Below are positions 25,903 to 31,529 of a stretch of DNA of 64,000 nucleotides, piece after piece (the stretch's first letter is position 1; every line of letters begins with the position of its first letter). A program made the position numbers and the translations under genes. The stretch comes from a virus. The stretch is from positions 62,001 through 126,000 of the IMG/VR virus record IMGVR_UViG_3300017917_002466. The stretch is one strand, 5' to 3'. The notes under the pieces were generated by a model, which had not been told where the DNA came from, searched no databases, and saw only the letters and a list, made by a program, of their open reading frames with translations.

Positions 25903-25914
25903 CTAAAAAGTTAT

Positions 25915-26001
25915 TCCAGAGTATGCAAACTGACAGGGCGGCTTGACTGTTAATCAAGTGTGGGAAACCATCTGTAGGTTTAAATCCTACCTCTGGAGCC
26001 A
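25915..26001 (+). tRNA. tRNA-Asn(GTT) with a long variable arm
   Basis: Acceptor TCCAGAG/CTCTGGA, G73, anticodon stem CTTGA/TCAAG with loop CTGTTAA; variable arm with TGG-GAAA-CCA. Class II shape is unusual for Asn. CCA encoded. Confidence 0.82.
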
Positions 26002-26036
26002 AATATTAACATTTACGGAATAATAAAAAGATATAA

Positions 26037-26112
26037 GGGTCTGTAGCTACAATGATAGAGCGCGAGCCCGTTAAGCTCGGAGATGTCAGTTTAACTCTGA
26101 CCGGACCCTCCA
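26037..26112 (+). tRNA. tRNA-Asn(GTT), second copy
   Basis: Acceptor GGGTCTG/CGGACCC, anticodon stem CGAGC/GCTCG with loop CCGTTAA. Position 33 is C rather than T, which may impair decoding. CCA encoded. Confidence 0.75.
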
Positions 26113-26118
26113 AATCAA

Positions 26119-26193
26119 GCAGTGTAGGCAGATCGGCTATGCGTCACTCTTCCAAAGTGAATCTGGTGAGTTCAACTCTCGCACACTGCACCA
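26119..26193 (+). tRNA. tRNA-Gly(TCC)
   Basis: Acceptor GCAGTGT/ACACTGC, anticodon stem TCACT/AGTGA with loop CTTCCAA. CCA encoded. Confidence 0.92.
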
Positions 26194-26200
26194 AAATTTC

Positions 26201-26274
26201 GGGGGTTTCTTCTAGTGGAAAGAAAACTGTCTCTGAAGCAGATAACGGTGGTTCAATTCCATCAACCCTCGCCA
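26201..26274 (+). tRNA. tRNA-Gln(CTG)
   Basis: Acceptor GGGGGTT/AACCCTC, G73, loop CTCTGAA, T arm TGGTTCAATTCCA. CCA encoded. Confidence 0.83.
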
Positions 26275-26280
26275 AAAAGT

Positions 26281-26460
26281 TTTTAGAAGAAAGCTGGGAA
26301 ACAGAGGTTCAAATCCTCTACTGAAGTTGATTTATAGAAGTATGCTGAATTTACTGGCAGGTAAATATAAGCAGAAAATATAAATCCTTTACAAATCAAA
26401 GCCTGCCAGCCGAGATAAGTAAAGTTCAGTTCATCTAGTGGGAGAATACCTGGCGTATTA
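26281..26460 (+). other. tRNA fragments and a hairpin between tRNA-Gln and tRNA-His
   Basis: No complete gene. An isolated T arm (AGAGGTTCAAATCCTCT) lies near 26305-26321 and an isolated D-arm-like piece (CATCTAGTGGGAGAATACC) near 26433-26451. Between them CTGGCAGG pairs with CCTGCCAG across a 45-nt A-rich loop. These look like remains of deleted tRNA genes. Confidence 0.5.
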
Positions 26461-26461
26461 T

Positions 26462-26536
26462 GGTGGTATTGGTGTAGTAGAAGCATCTGATCCTGTGAAG
26501 ATCAAGGGTTCGGAGCATATCCGAAATATCACCCCA
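26462..26536 (+). tRNA. tRNA-His(GTG)
   Basis: Acceptor GTGGTAT/ATATCAC with an encoded extra G-1 facing C73, the His hallmark. Anticodon stem TGATC/GATCA with loop CTGTGAA. CCA encoded. Confidence 0.92.
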
Positions 26537-26544
26537 AAATTTAT

Positions 26545-26633
26545 TAGGAAGTAGGCCCGTAATTGGTAGCGGTCTTGTTCTGGAAACAAGTGGCAATATG
26601 CTCCTGGGAGTTCGAGTCTCCCCTTCCTAACCA
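26545..26633 (+). tRNA. tRNA-Ser(GGA), probable
   Basis: Acceptor TAGGAAG/CTTCCTA, long variable arm, T arm GGGAGTTCGAGTCTCCC. Strict pairing of CTTGT/ACAAG puts TGG at the anticodon with C33; shifting one base gives T33 and GGA, which fits the class II arm. CCA encoded. Confidence 0.7.
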
Positions 26634-26641
26634 AGAATTAT

Positions 26642-26716
26642 GCCGCCGTAGCCAAGTAGAAGGTGATGCCTCTGCAAAAGGTAATCTTTGGGGCGCAACT
26701 CCCCACGGTGGCTCCA
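26642..26716 (+). tRNA. tRNA-Cys(GCA)
   Basis: Acceptor GCCGCCG/CGGTGGC, anticodon stem TGCCT/AGGTA with loop CTGCAAA. CCA encoded. Confidence 0.9.
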
Positions 26717-26756
26717 AATTATTTTCACCAATCTGTGATTTTTTATCATCAAAAGA

Positions 26757-26793
26757 TATAAATACCTCTGATGGGTAAACCAAAAGAGGATTT
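26757..26793 (+). promoter_or_regulatory. late promoter and ribosome-site hairpin for the HNH gene
   Basis: TATAAATA at 26757-26764, directly followed by CCTCT (26765-26769), which pairs with AGAGG (26785-26789), the Shine-Dalgarno sequence. The hairpin would mask translation. Confidence 0.7.
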
Positions 26794-27423
26794 ATGGACT
26801 TAGAAAATAAAAGATACCAATATCTAAAAGACTGGAGAAAAAGAACTAAGCAAAGAATGGTTGATGCTTTTGATGGAAAATGTGGAATTTGTGGATATAA
26901 TAAATGTAAAGAAGCATTAGAATTTCATCATATTGATCCAACAAAAAAAGATTTTACTATTTCAAAAAACAAATTTAACAATTGGGAAAAATTAGTTAAA
27001 GAATTAAAAAAATGTATCTGTATTTGTTCAAATTGTCATAAAGAAATTCATAATGAAATAATTAAAATTCCAATTGATGTTAAAAAATTTAATGAAAATT
27101 ATAATGAATATAGAGTAGAAAAAGAAATTAATTATATTGAATGTCCAGTTTGTAAAAAATTAATGGAAGATACACGTAATTATTGTTCGATGGATTGTTT
27201 TAATAAGATTAGAGAAAAAGTAGATTGGAAAATATTTGATTTAAATAAAATGATTTTAACATCATCTATTTTAGAAATTTCTAAAATAGTTGGAGTTTCA
27301 AATACATCTATTCAAAAAAGACTAAAAAAATTAAATCTTCCTTTTAAAAGAAAAGATATTTTAAAATATAAAATGGATGCTGGCGTGGCTGGTAGTGACG
27401 GTTTGTCTGATAAACAAATGTAG
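26794..27423 (+). CDS. HNH homing endonuclease inside the tRNA array
   Basis: 209 aa. HNH core CGICGYNKCKEALEFHHIDP ... CICICSNCHKEIHNEI at the N-terminal half; a further CPVCKK ... YCSMDCF zinc site; a C-terminal helix-turn-helix (SILEISKIVGVSNTSIQKRLKKLNLP). The reading frame runs 49 bases into the tRNA-Ile gene, so the last 16 residues are encoded by tRNA sequence. This overlap suggests the element inserted next to, and may recognise, tRNA-Ile. Confidence 0.87.
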   Translation: MDLENKRYQYLKDWRKRTKQRMVDAFDGKCGICGYNKCKEALEFHHIDPTKKDFTISKNKFNNWEKLVKELKKCICICSNCHKEIHNEIIKIPIDVKKFNENYNEYRVEKEINYIECPVCKKLMEDTRNYCSMDCFNKIREKVDWKIFDLNKMILTSSILEISKIVGVSNTSIQKRLKKLNLPFKRKDILKYKMDAGVAGSDGLSDKQM

Positions 27424-27451
27424 CGAAGTTCGATTCTTCGGGCATCCACCA
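27375..27451 (+). tRNA. tRNA-Ile(GAT)
   Basis: Acceptor GGATGCT/GGCATCC, anticodon stem TTTGT/ACAAA with loop CTGATAA. CCA encoded. Its 5' two thirds overlap the end of the HNH reading frame. Confidence 0.9.
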
Positions 27452-27457
27452 AATTGT

Positions 27458-27540
27458 ACCTTGAGCGTAAAGTCGTACATGGCAGAACTCCGGACTCTGC
27501 TGTTATGTAAAACGTGGTGAAAATCCCATCCAAGGTGCCA
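27458..27540 (+). tRNA. tRNA-Arg(CCG), probable
   Basis: Acceptor ACCTTGA with CCAAGGT (one mismatch), G73, loop CTCCGGA (anticodon CCG) on a stem with one mismatch; the variable region is long. CCA encoded. Confidence 0.6.
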
Positions 27541-27546
27541 AATTAT

Positions 27547-27622
27547 GCCGCTTGAGCAAGTGTGGTCATTGCATCAGTTTGAAGAACTGACTAACACGGT
27601 TCGATTCCGTGGGGCGGCACCA
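27547..27622 (+). tRNA. tRNA-Phe(GAA)
   Basis: Acceptor GCCGCTT/GGGCGGC, anticodon stem TCAGT/ACTGA with loop TTGAAGA. CCA encoded. Confidence 0.92.
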
Positions 27623-27628
27623 AGTTTT

Positions 27629-27636
27629 TATAAATA
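27629..27636 (+). promoter_or_regulatory. late promoter TATAAATA
   Basis: Octamer 94 bases before the ATG of the 27730 gene; an AAGGAG ribosome site with a TTG-started 8-codon frame (MKILKPGT) whose stop overlaps that ATG lies between. Confidence 0.6.
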
Positions 27637-27729
27637 CAAGTAGAAGTTTGGTCCTCAAAAGAAAGATTCAATTTAACCAAAAAGTTACTGAACAAGGAGA
27701 AATCTATTGAAAATACTTAAACCAGGAAC

Positions 27730-27948
27730 ATGAATACAAAAAACCGTTTTGATTTTTTGTTATGTTATTTGGGTAGACACAACTGGAAGAACGAAAGACC
27801 TAAACCTTTATTAACAATGTTCGGTTTAATTATTACATTTGAGAAATATAGATATTGTCAAAGGTGCTTAAAAAGACAAATCTGGGAAGACATTTACGGT
27901 GATTTAAATAAGATTGGAGAATGGATAGACTGTAAAAAGAATTCATAG
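27730..27948 (+). CDS. small Cys-containing protein, DUF1660-like
   Basis: 72 aa. The pattern LCYLGRHNW ... YRYCQRCLKRQIW resembles small phage/prophage proteins with one CxxC pair and conserved LGRH-W. The start may be translationally coupled to the 8-codon frame just upstream. The stop overlaps the next tRNA by two bases. Confidence 0.65.
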   Translation: MNTKNRFDFLLCYLGRHNWKNERPKPLLTMFGLIITFEKYRYCQRCLKRQIWEDIYGDLNKIGEWIDCKKNS

Positions 27949-28020
27949 TGGTGTAGAATAATGTAGTTCCCCTCGTTTTCAGCGAGAAATGTGCGGGTTC
28001 AAGTCTCGTCGCCACTACCA
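27947..28020 (+). tRNA. tRNA-Glu(TTC)
   Basis: Acceptor AGTGGTG/CGCCACT, anticodon stem CTCG/CGAG with loop TTTTCAG. CCA encoded. Confidence 0.82.
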
Positions 28021-28027
28021 AATTTAT

Positions 28028-28103
28028 GCTCCCATCGTCTAACGGTTTAGGATGCCAGATTTTCAATCTGAGAACGTGAGTTCAACTCTCACTGGGAGTA
28101 CCA
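28028..28103 (+). tRNA. tRNA-Glu(TTC), second copy
   Basis: Acceptor GCTCCCA/TGGGAGT, stem CAGA/TCTG with loop TTTTCAA. CCA encoded. Confidence 0.87.
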
Positions 28104-28109
28104 AGTTAT

Positions 28110-28185
28110 GCCGTTCAAGCAATTGAAGTCAATGCGCTTGCCTGAAGAGCAAGATAATCCGGGGCAGTACCGGGGGGCGGCACCA
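28110..28185 (+). tRNA. tRNA-Phe(GAA), second copy
   Basis: Acceptor GCCGTTC/GGGCGGC with two G-T pairs, anticodon stem CTTGC/GCAAG with loop CTGAAGA. CCA encoded. Confidence 0.85.
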
Positions 28186-28186
28186 C

Positions 28187-28221
28187 GGAAAATGCGGGGT
28201 CGAATCCCGTCACCACTACCA
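28187..28221 (+). pseudogene. 3' half of a tRNA
   Basis: T arm GCGGGGTCGAATCCCGT followed by CACCACTACCA, matching the 3' end of the tRNA-Glu at 27947-28020. No 5' half precedes it; a duplication remnant. Confidence 0.65.
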
Positions 28222-28242
28222 AATTACCGAAGGACATAATTT

Positions 28243-28250
28243 TATAAATA
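28243..28250 (+). promoter_or_regulatory. late promoter TATAAATA
   Basis: Octamer only 5 bases before the ATG at 28256. If transcription starts 5-6 bases downstream of the octamer, as in T4, the mRNA would be leaderless. Confidence 0.6.
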
Positions 28251-28255
28251 TAAGT

Positions 28256-28582
28256 ATGAAATGCTTATTTTTACATAAAGGATGTCCATATAATTATAAT
28301 CAACATAACTTACAACATTCTTATGGTTGGATAAGTCCAGATGGTATTTTTTATGGTTGTGAAAAATATGAGCATATAAAAAGATCAGAGTTCTTACTAC
28401 CTAATTATCCAAATTCGGAAGCTAAATTAGAATATGACAGATGGATAAAAGTTTCAGAAGAATTAAATGATAAAATAATATGTTTTGGAAAAGTTACACA
28501 AGCACAAATAGATATATTATCAGATTGGTGTATTGTGCATTGCTTTAAATTTCCACACGAATATATCGATAATTTTCTATAA
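28256..28582 (+). CDS. protein of unknown function
   Basis: 108 aa, Cys- and Trp-containing (CLFLHKGCPYNYN ... HSYGWISPDGIFYGCEKYEH). The G-WI-PDG-FY-C--Y-H pattern is seen in small phage proteins of unknown role. No Shine-Dalgarno sequence; see the adjacent late promoter. Confidence 0.7.
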   Translation: MKCLFLHKGCPYNYNQHNLQHSYGWISPDGIFYGCEKYEHIKRSEFLLPNYPNSEAKLEYDRWIKVSEELNDKIICFGKVTQAQIDILSDWCIVHCFKFPHEYIDNFL

Positions 28583-28635
28583 CATAGTTCATAAATACCA
28601 TTGATGCTATTTACGACATCAACGGGGGAAATAGA

Positions 28636-28815
28636 TTGGAAATTATTTTAGTTTTATCCATAGCAGTATTTTTAGCAAGTGGACTAAGTTTTTATTTTGG
28701 AATGTTGTTTGAAGGATTGAGATGGTCTGAAAAAACAAATATTAACGGAAAAATAATATCTTTTATGGGTAATCAATATAAAGTAACAAAAATACTTTTA
28801 AAACCAAAAGAATAG
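28636..28815 (+). CDS. 59-aa single-pass membrane protein
   Basis: TTG start with GGGGGAAA upstream. Residues 3-25 (ILVLSIAVFLASGLSFYFGMLF) form one membrane helix; the rest is short and basic. A CATAAATA late-promoter variant lies at 28590. Function unknown. Confidence 0.5.
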   Translation: MEIILVLSIAVFLASGLSFYFGMLFEGLRWSEKTNINGKIISFMGNQYKVTKILLKPKE

Positions 28816-28836
28816 GACGATTAAAAATTTTAAAAT

Positions 28837-28912
28837 CGGGATGTGGCGCAGCGAGTAGCGCGCTCGCTTTGGGAGCGAGTGGTCGCCGGGGCGGAGCCGG
28901 CCATCCCGACCA
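28837..28912 (+). tRNA. tRNA-Pro(TGG)
   Basis: Acceptor CGGGATG/CATCCCG, anticodon stem CTCGC/GCGAG with loop TTTGGGA. CCA encoded. Far more GC-rich than its neighbours, suggesting recent capture from a bacterial genome. Confidence 0.95.
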
Positions 28913-28929
28913 AGTTTCAAAAATTCTAA

Positions 28930-28985
28930 AGGATGAGTTCAGCAATCAAAAATTCTTATTAAAAAAGAAAACAAGTTCATCCTGT
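28930..28985 (+). ncRNA. R-element copy R1 (in the tRNA array)
   Basis: Closing stem AGGATGA (28930-28936) with TCATCCT (28977-28983), followed by GTG. Conserved loop block GTTCAGCAATCAAAA just inside the stem, then a short A-rich interior. No coding potential. Confidence 0.7.
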
Positions 28986-28993
28986 GAATCAAT

Positions 28994-29080
28994 GGAAGGT
29001 TAGAGCGTAATTAGTAGCGTGTCGGTCTTGAAAACCGAACCCGAAAGGGCCTGGGGATGCGATTTCCTCACCTTCCGCCA
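28994..29080 (+). tRNA. tRNA-Ser(TGA)
   Basis: Acceptor GGAAGGT/ACCTTCC, G73, anticodon stem TCGGT/ACCGA with loop CTTGAAA, long variable arm. CCA encoded. Confidence 0.93.
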
Positions 29081-29086
29081 ATTTTT

Positions 29087-29161
29087 GGGGGATTAGTTTA
29101 TTCAGGAAAACATAAGCCTTGCAAGCTTAAAAGCCCGGAGCGTAGCCGGGATTCTCCACCA
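29087..29161 (+). tRNA. tRNA-Ala(TGC)
   Basis: Acceptor GGGGGAT/ATTCTCC, anticodon stem TAAGC/GCTTA with loop CTTGCAA, T arm CCCGG/CCGGG. CCA encoded. Confidence 0.88.
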
Positions 29162-29167
29162 AATTAT

Positions 29168-29242
29168 ACCAAGTGGCAGGTCAGCATCTGAGGACGTCTC
29201 ATAAGCGTTCTGAATAGGGGTCAGCACCCTAACTTGGTACCA
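29168..29242 (+). tRNA. tRNA-Met(CAT)
   Basis: Acceptor ACCAAGT/ACTTGGT, anticodon stem GACGT/GCGTT with loop CTCATAA, T arm AGGG/CCCT. CCA encoded and followed at once by an AAAGGAG ribosome site. Confidence 0.87.
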
Positions 29243-29256
29243 AAGGAGTAACTTAT

Positions 29257-29564
29257 ATGCCAAAAGCCACAAAGGAAAATCAACCTTAACAGTTGTAGGT
29301 GAAACTGAAGATGGTAAGAAAGTTGTCAGAGGATTGTTTTTAATAAGCACTTCAATAACTGGATTACCTTTAGAAGATTGCTTAGAAATTTTGAAAAAGA
29401 ATAATCTTGTGGTAGATTGGATAGACTTTATAGAAGATGCTATCAAGTATAAATGGAAGATGGAAAGAACATTGATAAAGATAGAAACATCAGTTGAAGA
29501 AGTTTACGGAAAAGAATATTGTCAAGAAGTAATGAAAAGAATTAAAGGATGGGTTCAGCAATAA
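29257..29564 (+). pseudogene. small gene with an early frameshift
   Basis: AAAGGAG at 29242-29248 points to the ATG at 29257, whose frame stops after 10 codons (MPKATKENQP). The coding-like sequence GKSTLTVVGETEDGKKVVRG... continues in another frame to a stop at 29562, with no in-frame start except a poorly placed TTG at 29334. So the gene is broken early, or the sequence has an indel there. Its last codons contain the 5' part of R-element R2. Function unknown. Confidence 0.55.
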
Positions 29565-29665
29565 AAATCCATTACAAGGCGCGTGTCGGTGGTTCGATTC
29601 CATCCGCTCCCACATTACTGGAGTGTAGCTCAGTTGGTAGAGCAGCAAAAAAAAGTCCATCCTGA
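29546..29665 (+). ncRNA. R-element copy R2 enclosing a permuted tRNA-Val
   Basis: Closing stem AGGATGG (29546-29552) with CCATCCT (29657-29663); loop block GGTTCAGCAATAAAAA. The interior holds a tRNA in reversed half order: a 3' half (29571-29614: anticodon loop ATTACAA, T arm GGTGGTTCGATTCCATC, acceptor CGCTCC) and then a 5' half (29620-29646: GGAGTG acceptor, D arm GCTCAGTTGGTAGAGC). GGAGTG pairs with CGCTCC. Read circularly the body is tRNA-Val(TAC)-like. Confidence 0.7.
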
Positions 29666-29678
29666 ATTTATGTAAAAT

Positions 29679-29757
29679 GCCAAGTTCGCATAGCGGTCGA
29701 TTGCGCCTCTCTTGTAAGGAGGAATTACCGGGGGTTCGACTCCCTCACTTGGCTCCA
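29679..29757 (+). tRNA. tRNA-Thr(TGT)
   Basis: Acceptor GCCAAGT/ACTTGGC, anticodon stem CCTCT/GGAGG with loop CTTGTAA. CCA encoded. Confidence 0.92.
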
Positions 29758-29771
29758 GACTATAAAACAGA

Positions 29772-29832
29772 AGACTGGTTCCAGCAAACCAAAACTATTT
29801 GCTTGTTAAGCAAACAAAGTAATCCAGTCTGA
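29772..29832 (+). ncRNA. R-element copy R8
   Basis: Closing stem AGACTGG (29772-29778) with CCAGTCT (29824-29830); loop block TTCCAGCAAACCAAAA (one extra C). The interior is a hairpin TTTGC-TTGTTAA-GCAAA, which has the 5-bp stem and 7-nt loop of an anticodon arm with GTT at the anticodon position. Confidence 0.65.
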
Positions 29833-29860
29833 GTTTAAATTTTTTAAAAAATAATAAATC

Positions 29861-29950
29861 GGTAAAATGGGCGAGTGGTTTATGCCAGCACACTGCTAAC
29901 GTGCCGGGCCCTAAAAAGCTCCACAGGTTCGAATCCTGTTTTTACCGCCA
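29861..29950 (+). tRNA. tRNA-Ser(GCT)
   Basis: Acceptor GGTAAAA/TTTTACC, G73, loop CTGCTAA, long variable arm. CCA encoded. Confidence 0.9.
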
Positions 29951-29957
29951 AATAAAC

Positions 29958-30034
29958 GCACCCATAGTTCAGATAGCAAGAATACGTTCTTGGTAAGAAT
30001 GAGGCGGTTGGTGCAAGTCCAACTGGGTGCTCCA
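29958..30034 (+). tRNA. tRNA-Thr(GGT)
   Basis: Acceptor GCACCCA/TGGGTGC, anticodon stem CGTTC/GAATG with loop TTGGTAA. CCA encoded. Confidence 0.92.
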
Positions 30035-30037
30035 TAT

Positions 30038-30111
30038 GCCACTATAGCTTAATGTAAAGCCTTCGCCTCGTAAGCGAAAAGATTTCATTTCAAATATGAA
30101 TAGTGGCTCCA
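30038..30111 (+). tRNA. tRNA-Thr(CGT)
   Basis: Acceptor GCCACTA/TAGTGGC, anticodon stem TTCGC/GCGAA with loop CTCGTAA, T arm TTCAT/ATGAA. CCA encoded. Confidence 0.92.
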
Positions 30112-30120
30112 AAGATAAAT

Positions 30121-30199
30121 ACCTGTGTATCTCACCAGTCTTCTAAACTGTGTAAGAGTAATTGGATTAATGTGGGTTCAAGTCCCATCACAGGTTCCA
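30121..30199 (+). tRNA. tRNA-Arg(TCT) lacking a normal D arm
   Basis: Acceptor ACCTGTG/CACAGGT and T arm TGTGGGTTCAAGTCCCATC are sound. The anticodon arm CCAGT-CTTCTAA-ACTGT begins only 7 bases after the acceptor, leaving no D arm, while about 22 bases separate it from the T arm. Total length is normal. Either a rearranged or defective tRNA. Confidence 0.6.
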
Positions 30200-30227
30200 C
30201 CTGACAATCAAGGAGAAATATCATATA

Positions 30228-30431
30228 ATGAAACGTAGAGATTTTCTAGGATTTACAATAGCATCCTTACTCTTAGTAGGATGTGCAGCTAGCCCAAATA
30301 TTATATATTATGTTGAGTCAGAGAAAGAAGTTGAATCGATGAGAAAACGATTAGAAGAAAGGGGTGAAAAAGTAGTTGATGTGAAGTTTGATAAAATAAG
30401 TAATTTGTATATCATTAAAATTAAAAAATAA
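30228..30431 (+). CDS. small lipoprotein
   Basis: 67 aa. Signal peptide MKRRDFLGFTIASLLLVGC with lipobox LVGC (Cys19 lipidated), leaving a 48-residue periplasmic or surface part with a short beta-like end. In phages, small lipoproteins of this kind often change the host surface (for example superinfection exclusion); here that is inference. AAGGAG upstream. Sits within the tRNA array. Confidence 0.7.
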   Translation: MKRRDFLGFTIASLLLVGCAASPNIIYYVESEKEVESMRKRLEERGEKVVDVKFDKISNLYIIKIKK

Positions 30432-30445
30432 TTTAAGAAAGAAAA

Positions 30446-30922
30446 ATGAATAAGCAAAATACTAATAAACTTATAAAAAAACATAGATATATGTTTGATG
30501 AATTATTCAGAAGCCGATTAATCAAAAAAGAACAAGATAGATTGGCAGATGAATTTTCAGAAGCTAAAATTGAAGACGATGAAATAAAAATTGCTCAAAT
30601 AATGGAAGAACAAAGACAAGTTGGTTCTTATTATCCAATAGCCTTTGGTTTTGAATGTGGTGATGGATGGTATAAACTTCTTGATGATTTAATGACAGAA
30701 ATTGAAAAAATAGATACAGAAAAGAAGGTTGAAGTTCATCAAGTAAAAGAAAAATCTGGTGGATTAAGATTTTATGCCGAGAATACTTCAAATGAAATAG
30801 AAGATATTATCAGCCGATATATGGATAGATCATATCAAACTTGTGAAATTTGTGGGCAACCAGGAAAAACAAACAAAAAAGGATGGTTGAGAACGGCTTG
30901 TAAGGAACACGAAAGAAATTAA
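30446..30922 (+). CDS. conserved phage protein of unknown function
   Basis: 158 aa. Pattern FGFECGDGWYKLLDDL ... VHQVKEKSGGLRFY ... CEICGQPGKT ... WLRTACKEH is shared by a family of phage proteins with a C-terminal zinc site. Role unknown. 14 bases after the lipoprotein. Confidence 0.75.
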   Translation: MNKQNTNKLIKKHRYMFDELFRSRLIKKEQDRLADEFSEAKIEDDEIKIAQIMEEQRQVGSYYPIAFGFECGDGWYKLLDDLMTEIEKIDTEKKVEVHQVKEKSGGLRFYAENTSNEIEDIISRYMDRSYQTCEICGQPGKTNKKGWLRTACKEHERN

Positions 30923-30930
30923 GAGATTAA

Positions 30931-31016
30931 GCGGTCGTGGAGGAATGGCAGACTCACAAGGCTAAGAACCTTGTGGAAGAAATTCCGTGAGGGTTCAACT
31001 CCCTCCGACCGCACCA
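30931..31016 (+). tRNA. tRNA-Leu(AAG)
   Basis: Acceptor GCGGTCG/CGACCGC, anticodon stem CAAGG/CCTTG with loop CTAAGAA, long variable arm. CCA encoded. A34 in a Leu tRNA is uncommon and would need conversion to inosine for wide decoding. Confidence 0.9.
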
Positions 31017-31105
31017 AATAAAAATATCAAAGAAGCTTTGGAAAAATTAAAACTTACATATAATGGTGGAAATTTCGTAAGAGCAAAGAAAATATTAAAT
31101 GATAT

Positions 31106-31182
31106 GCTGGGGTAGCCCAATTGGTAGAGGCGATTTGTTTAGAGCGAATATGTTGTGGGTTCGAATCCCATCTCCAGTACCA
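31106..31182 (+). tRNA. tRNA with TAG anticodon (Leu CTA) but a short variable arm
   Basis: Acceptor GCTGGGG/CTCCAGT, anticodon stem ATTTG/CGAAT with loop TTTAGAG (anticodon TAG), variable region only 5 nt (ATGTT). Leu tRNAs normally have a long arm. CCA encoded. Confidence 0.78.
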
Positions 31183-31190
31183 AGATTTAA

Positions 31191-31265
31191 GCAGTGTTGG
31201 CCTAATAGTTGGGCGCTAGCCTTCCAAGCTGGTTCAAGTGGGAGCGTTACCCACACACTGCTCCA
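31191..31265 (+). tRNA. tRNA-Gly(TCC), second copy
   Basis: Acceptor GCAGTGT/ACACTGC, anticodon stem CTAGC/GCTGG with loop CTTCCAA, T arm GTGGG/CCCAC. CCA encoded. Confidence 0.9.
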
Positions 31266-31272
31266 AGTTTAT

Positions 31273-31366
31273 GCTAAGATGGTGGAATGGAAAGACACGG
31301 TAGCTTCAGAAGCTACTGAGAACCTTGCTAGTTCTCGTGTAGGTTCGAATCCTGCTCTTAGCACCA
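31273..31366 (+). tRNA. tRNA-Leu(CAG)
   Basis: Acceptor GCTAAGA/TCTTAGC, anticodon stem GTAGC/GCTAC with loop TTCAGAA, long variable arm. CCA encoded. Confidence 0.93.
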
Positions 31367-31374
31367 GAAATTAA

Positions 31375-31449
31375 GCTCTTGTAGTGTAACGTATAGCACG
31401 AGTCGCGTCGAACGATTTAGTGAGGGTTAGATTCCTTCCAAGAGCGCCA
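31375..31449 (+). tRNA. tRNA-Arg(TCG)
   Basis: Acceptor GCTCTTG/CAAGAGC, stem AGTCG/CGATT with loop CGTCGAA. Position 33 is G rather than T. CCA encoded. Confidence 0.75.
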
Positions 31450-31453
31450 ATAC

Positions 31454-31525
31454 ACTTCCTTAGTGAAAAGGAAATAATATTACCCTACGAAGGTAAAGTT
31501 GATGGTTCAAATCCATCAGGAAGTA
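31454..31525 (+). tRNA. tRNA-Arg(ACG)
   Basis: Acceptor ACTTCCT/AGGAAGT, anticodon stem TTACC/GGTAA with loop CTACGAA. No CCA encoded (ends AGTATA). A34 is normal for this bacterial isoacceptor. Confidence 0.83.
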
Positions 31526-31529
31526 TATT

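Noticed and set aside
26052-26324. Reading frame of 90 codons across tRNA genes on the plus strand
   Set aside because: It spans the Asn, Gly and Gln tRNA genes, has no ribosome site and an amino-acid composition set by tRNA sequence. The same holds for frames at 31099-31374, 32128-32346 and 33009-33299.
31036-31114. Short frame ALEKLKLTYNGGNFVRAKKILND before the TAG-anticodon tRNA
   Set aside because: Reads like a protein fragment but lacks a ribosome site and a good start; at most a gene remnant.
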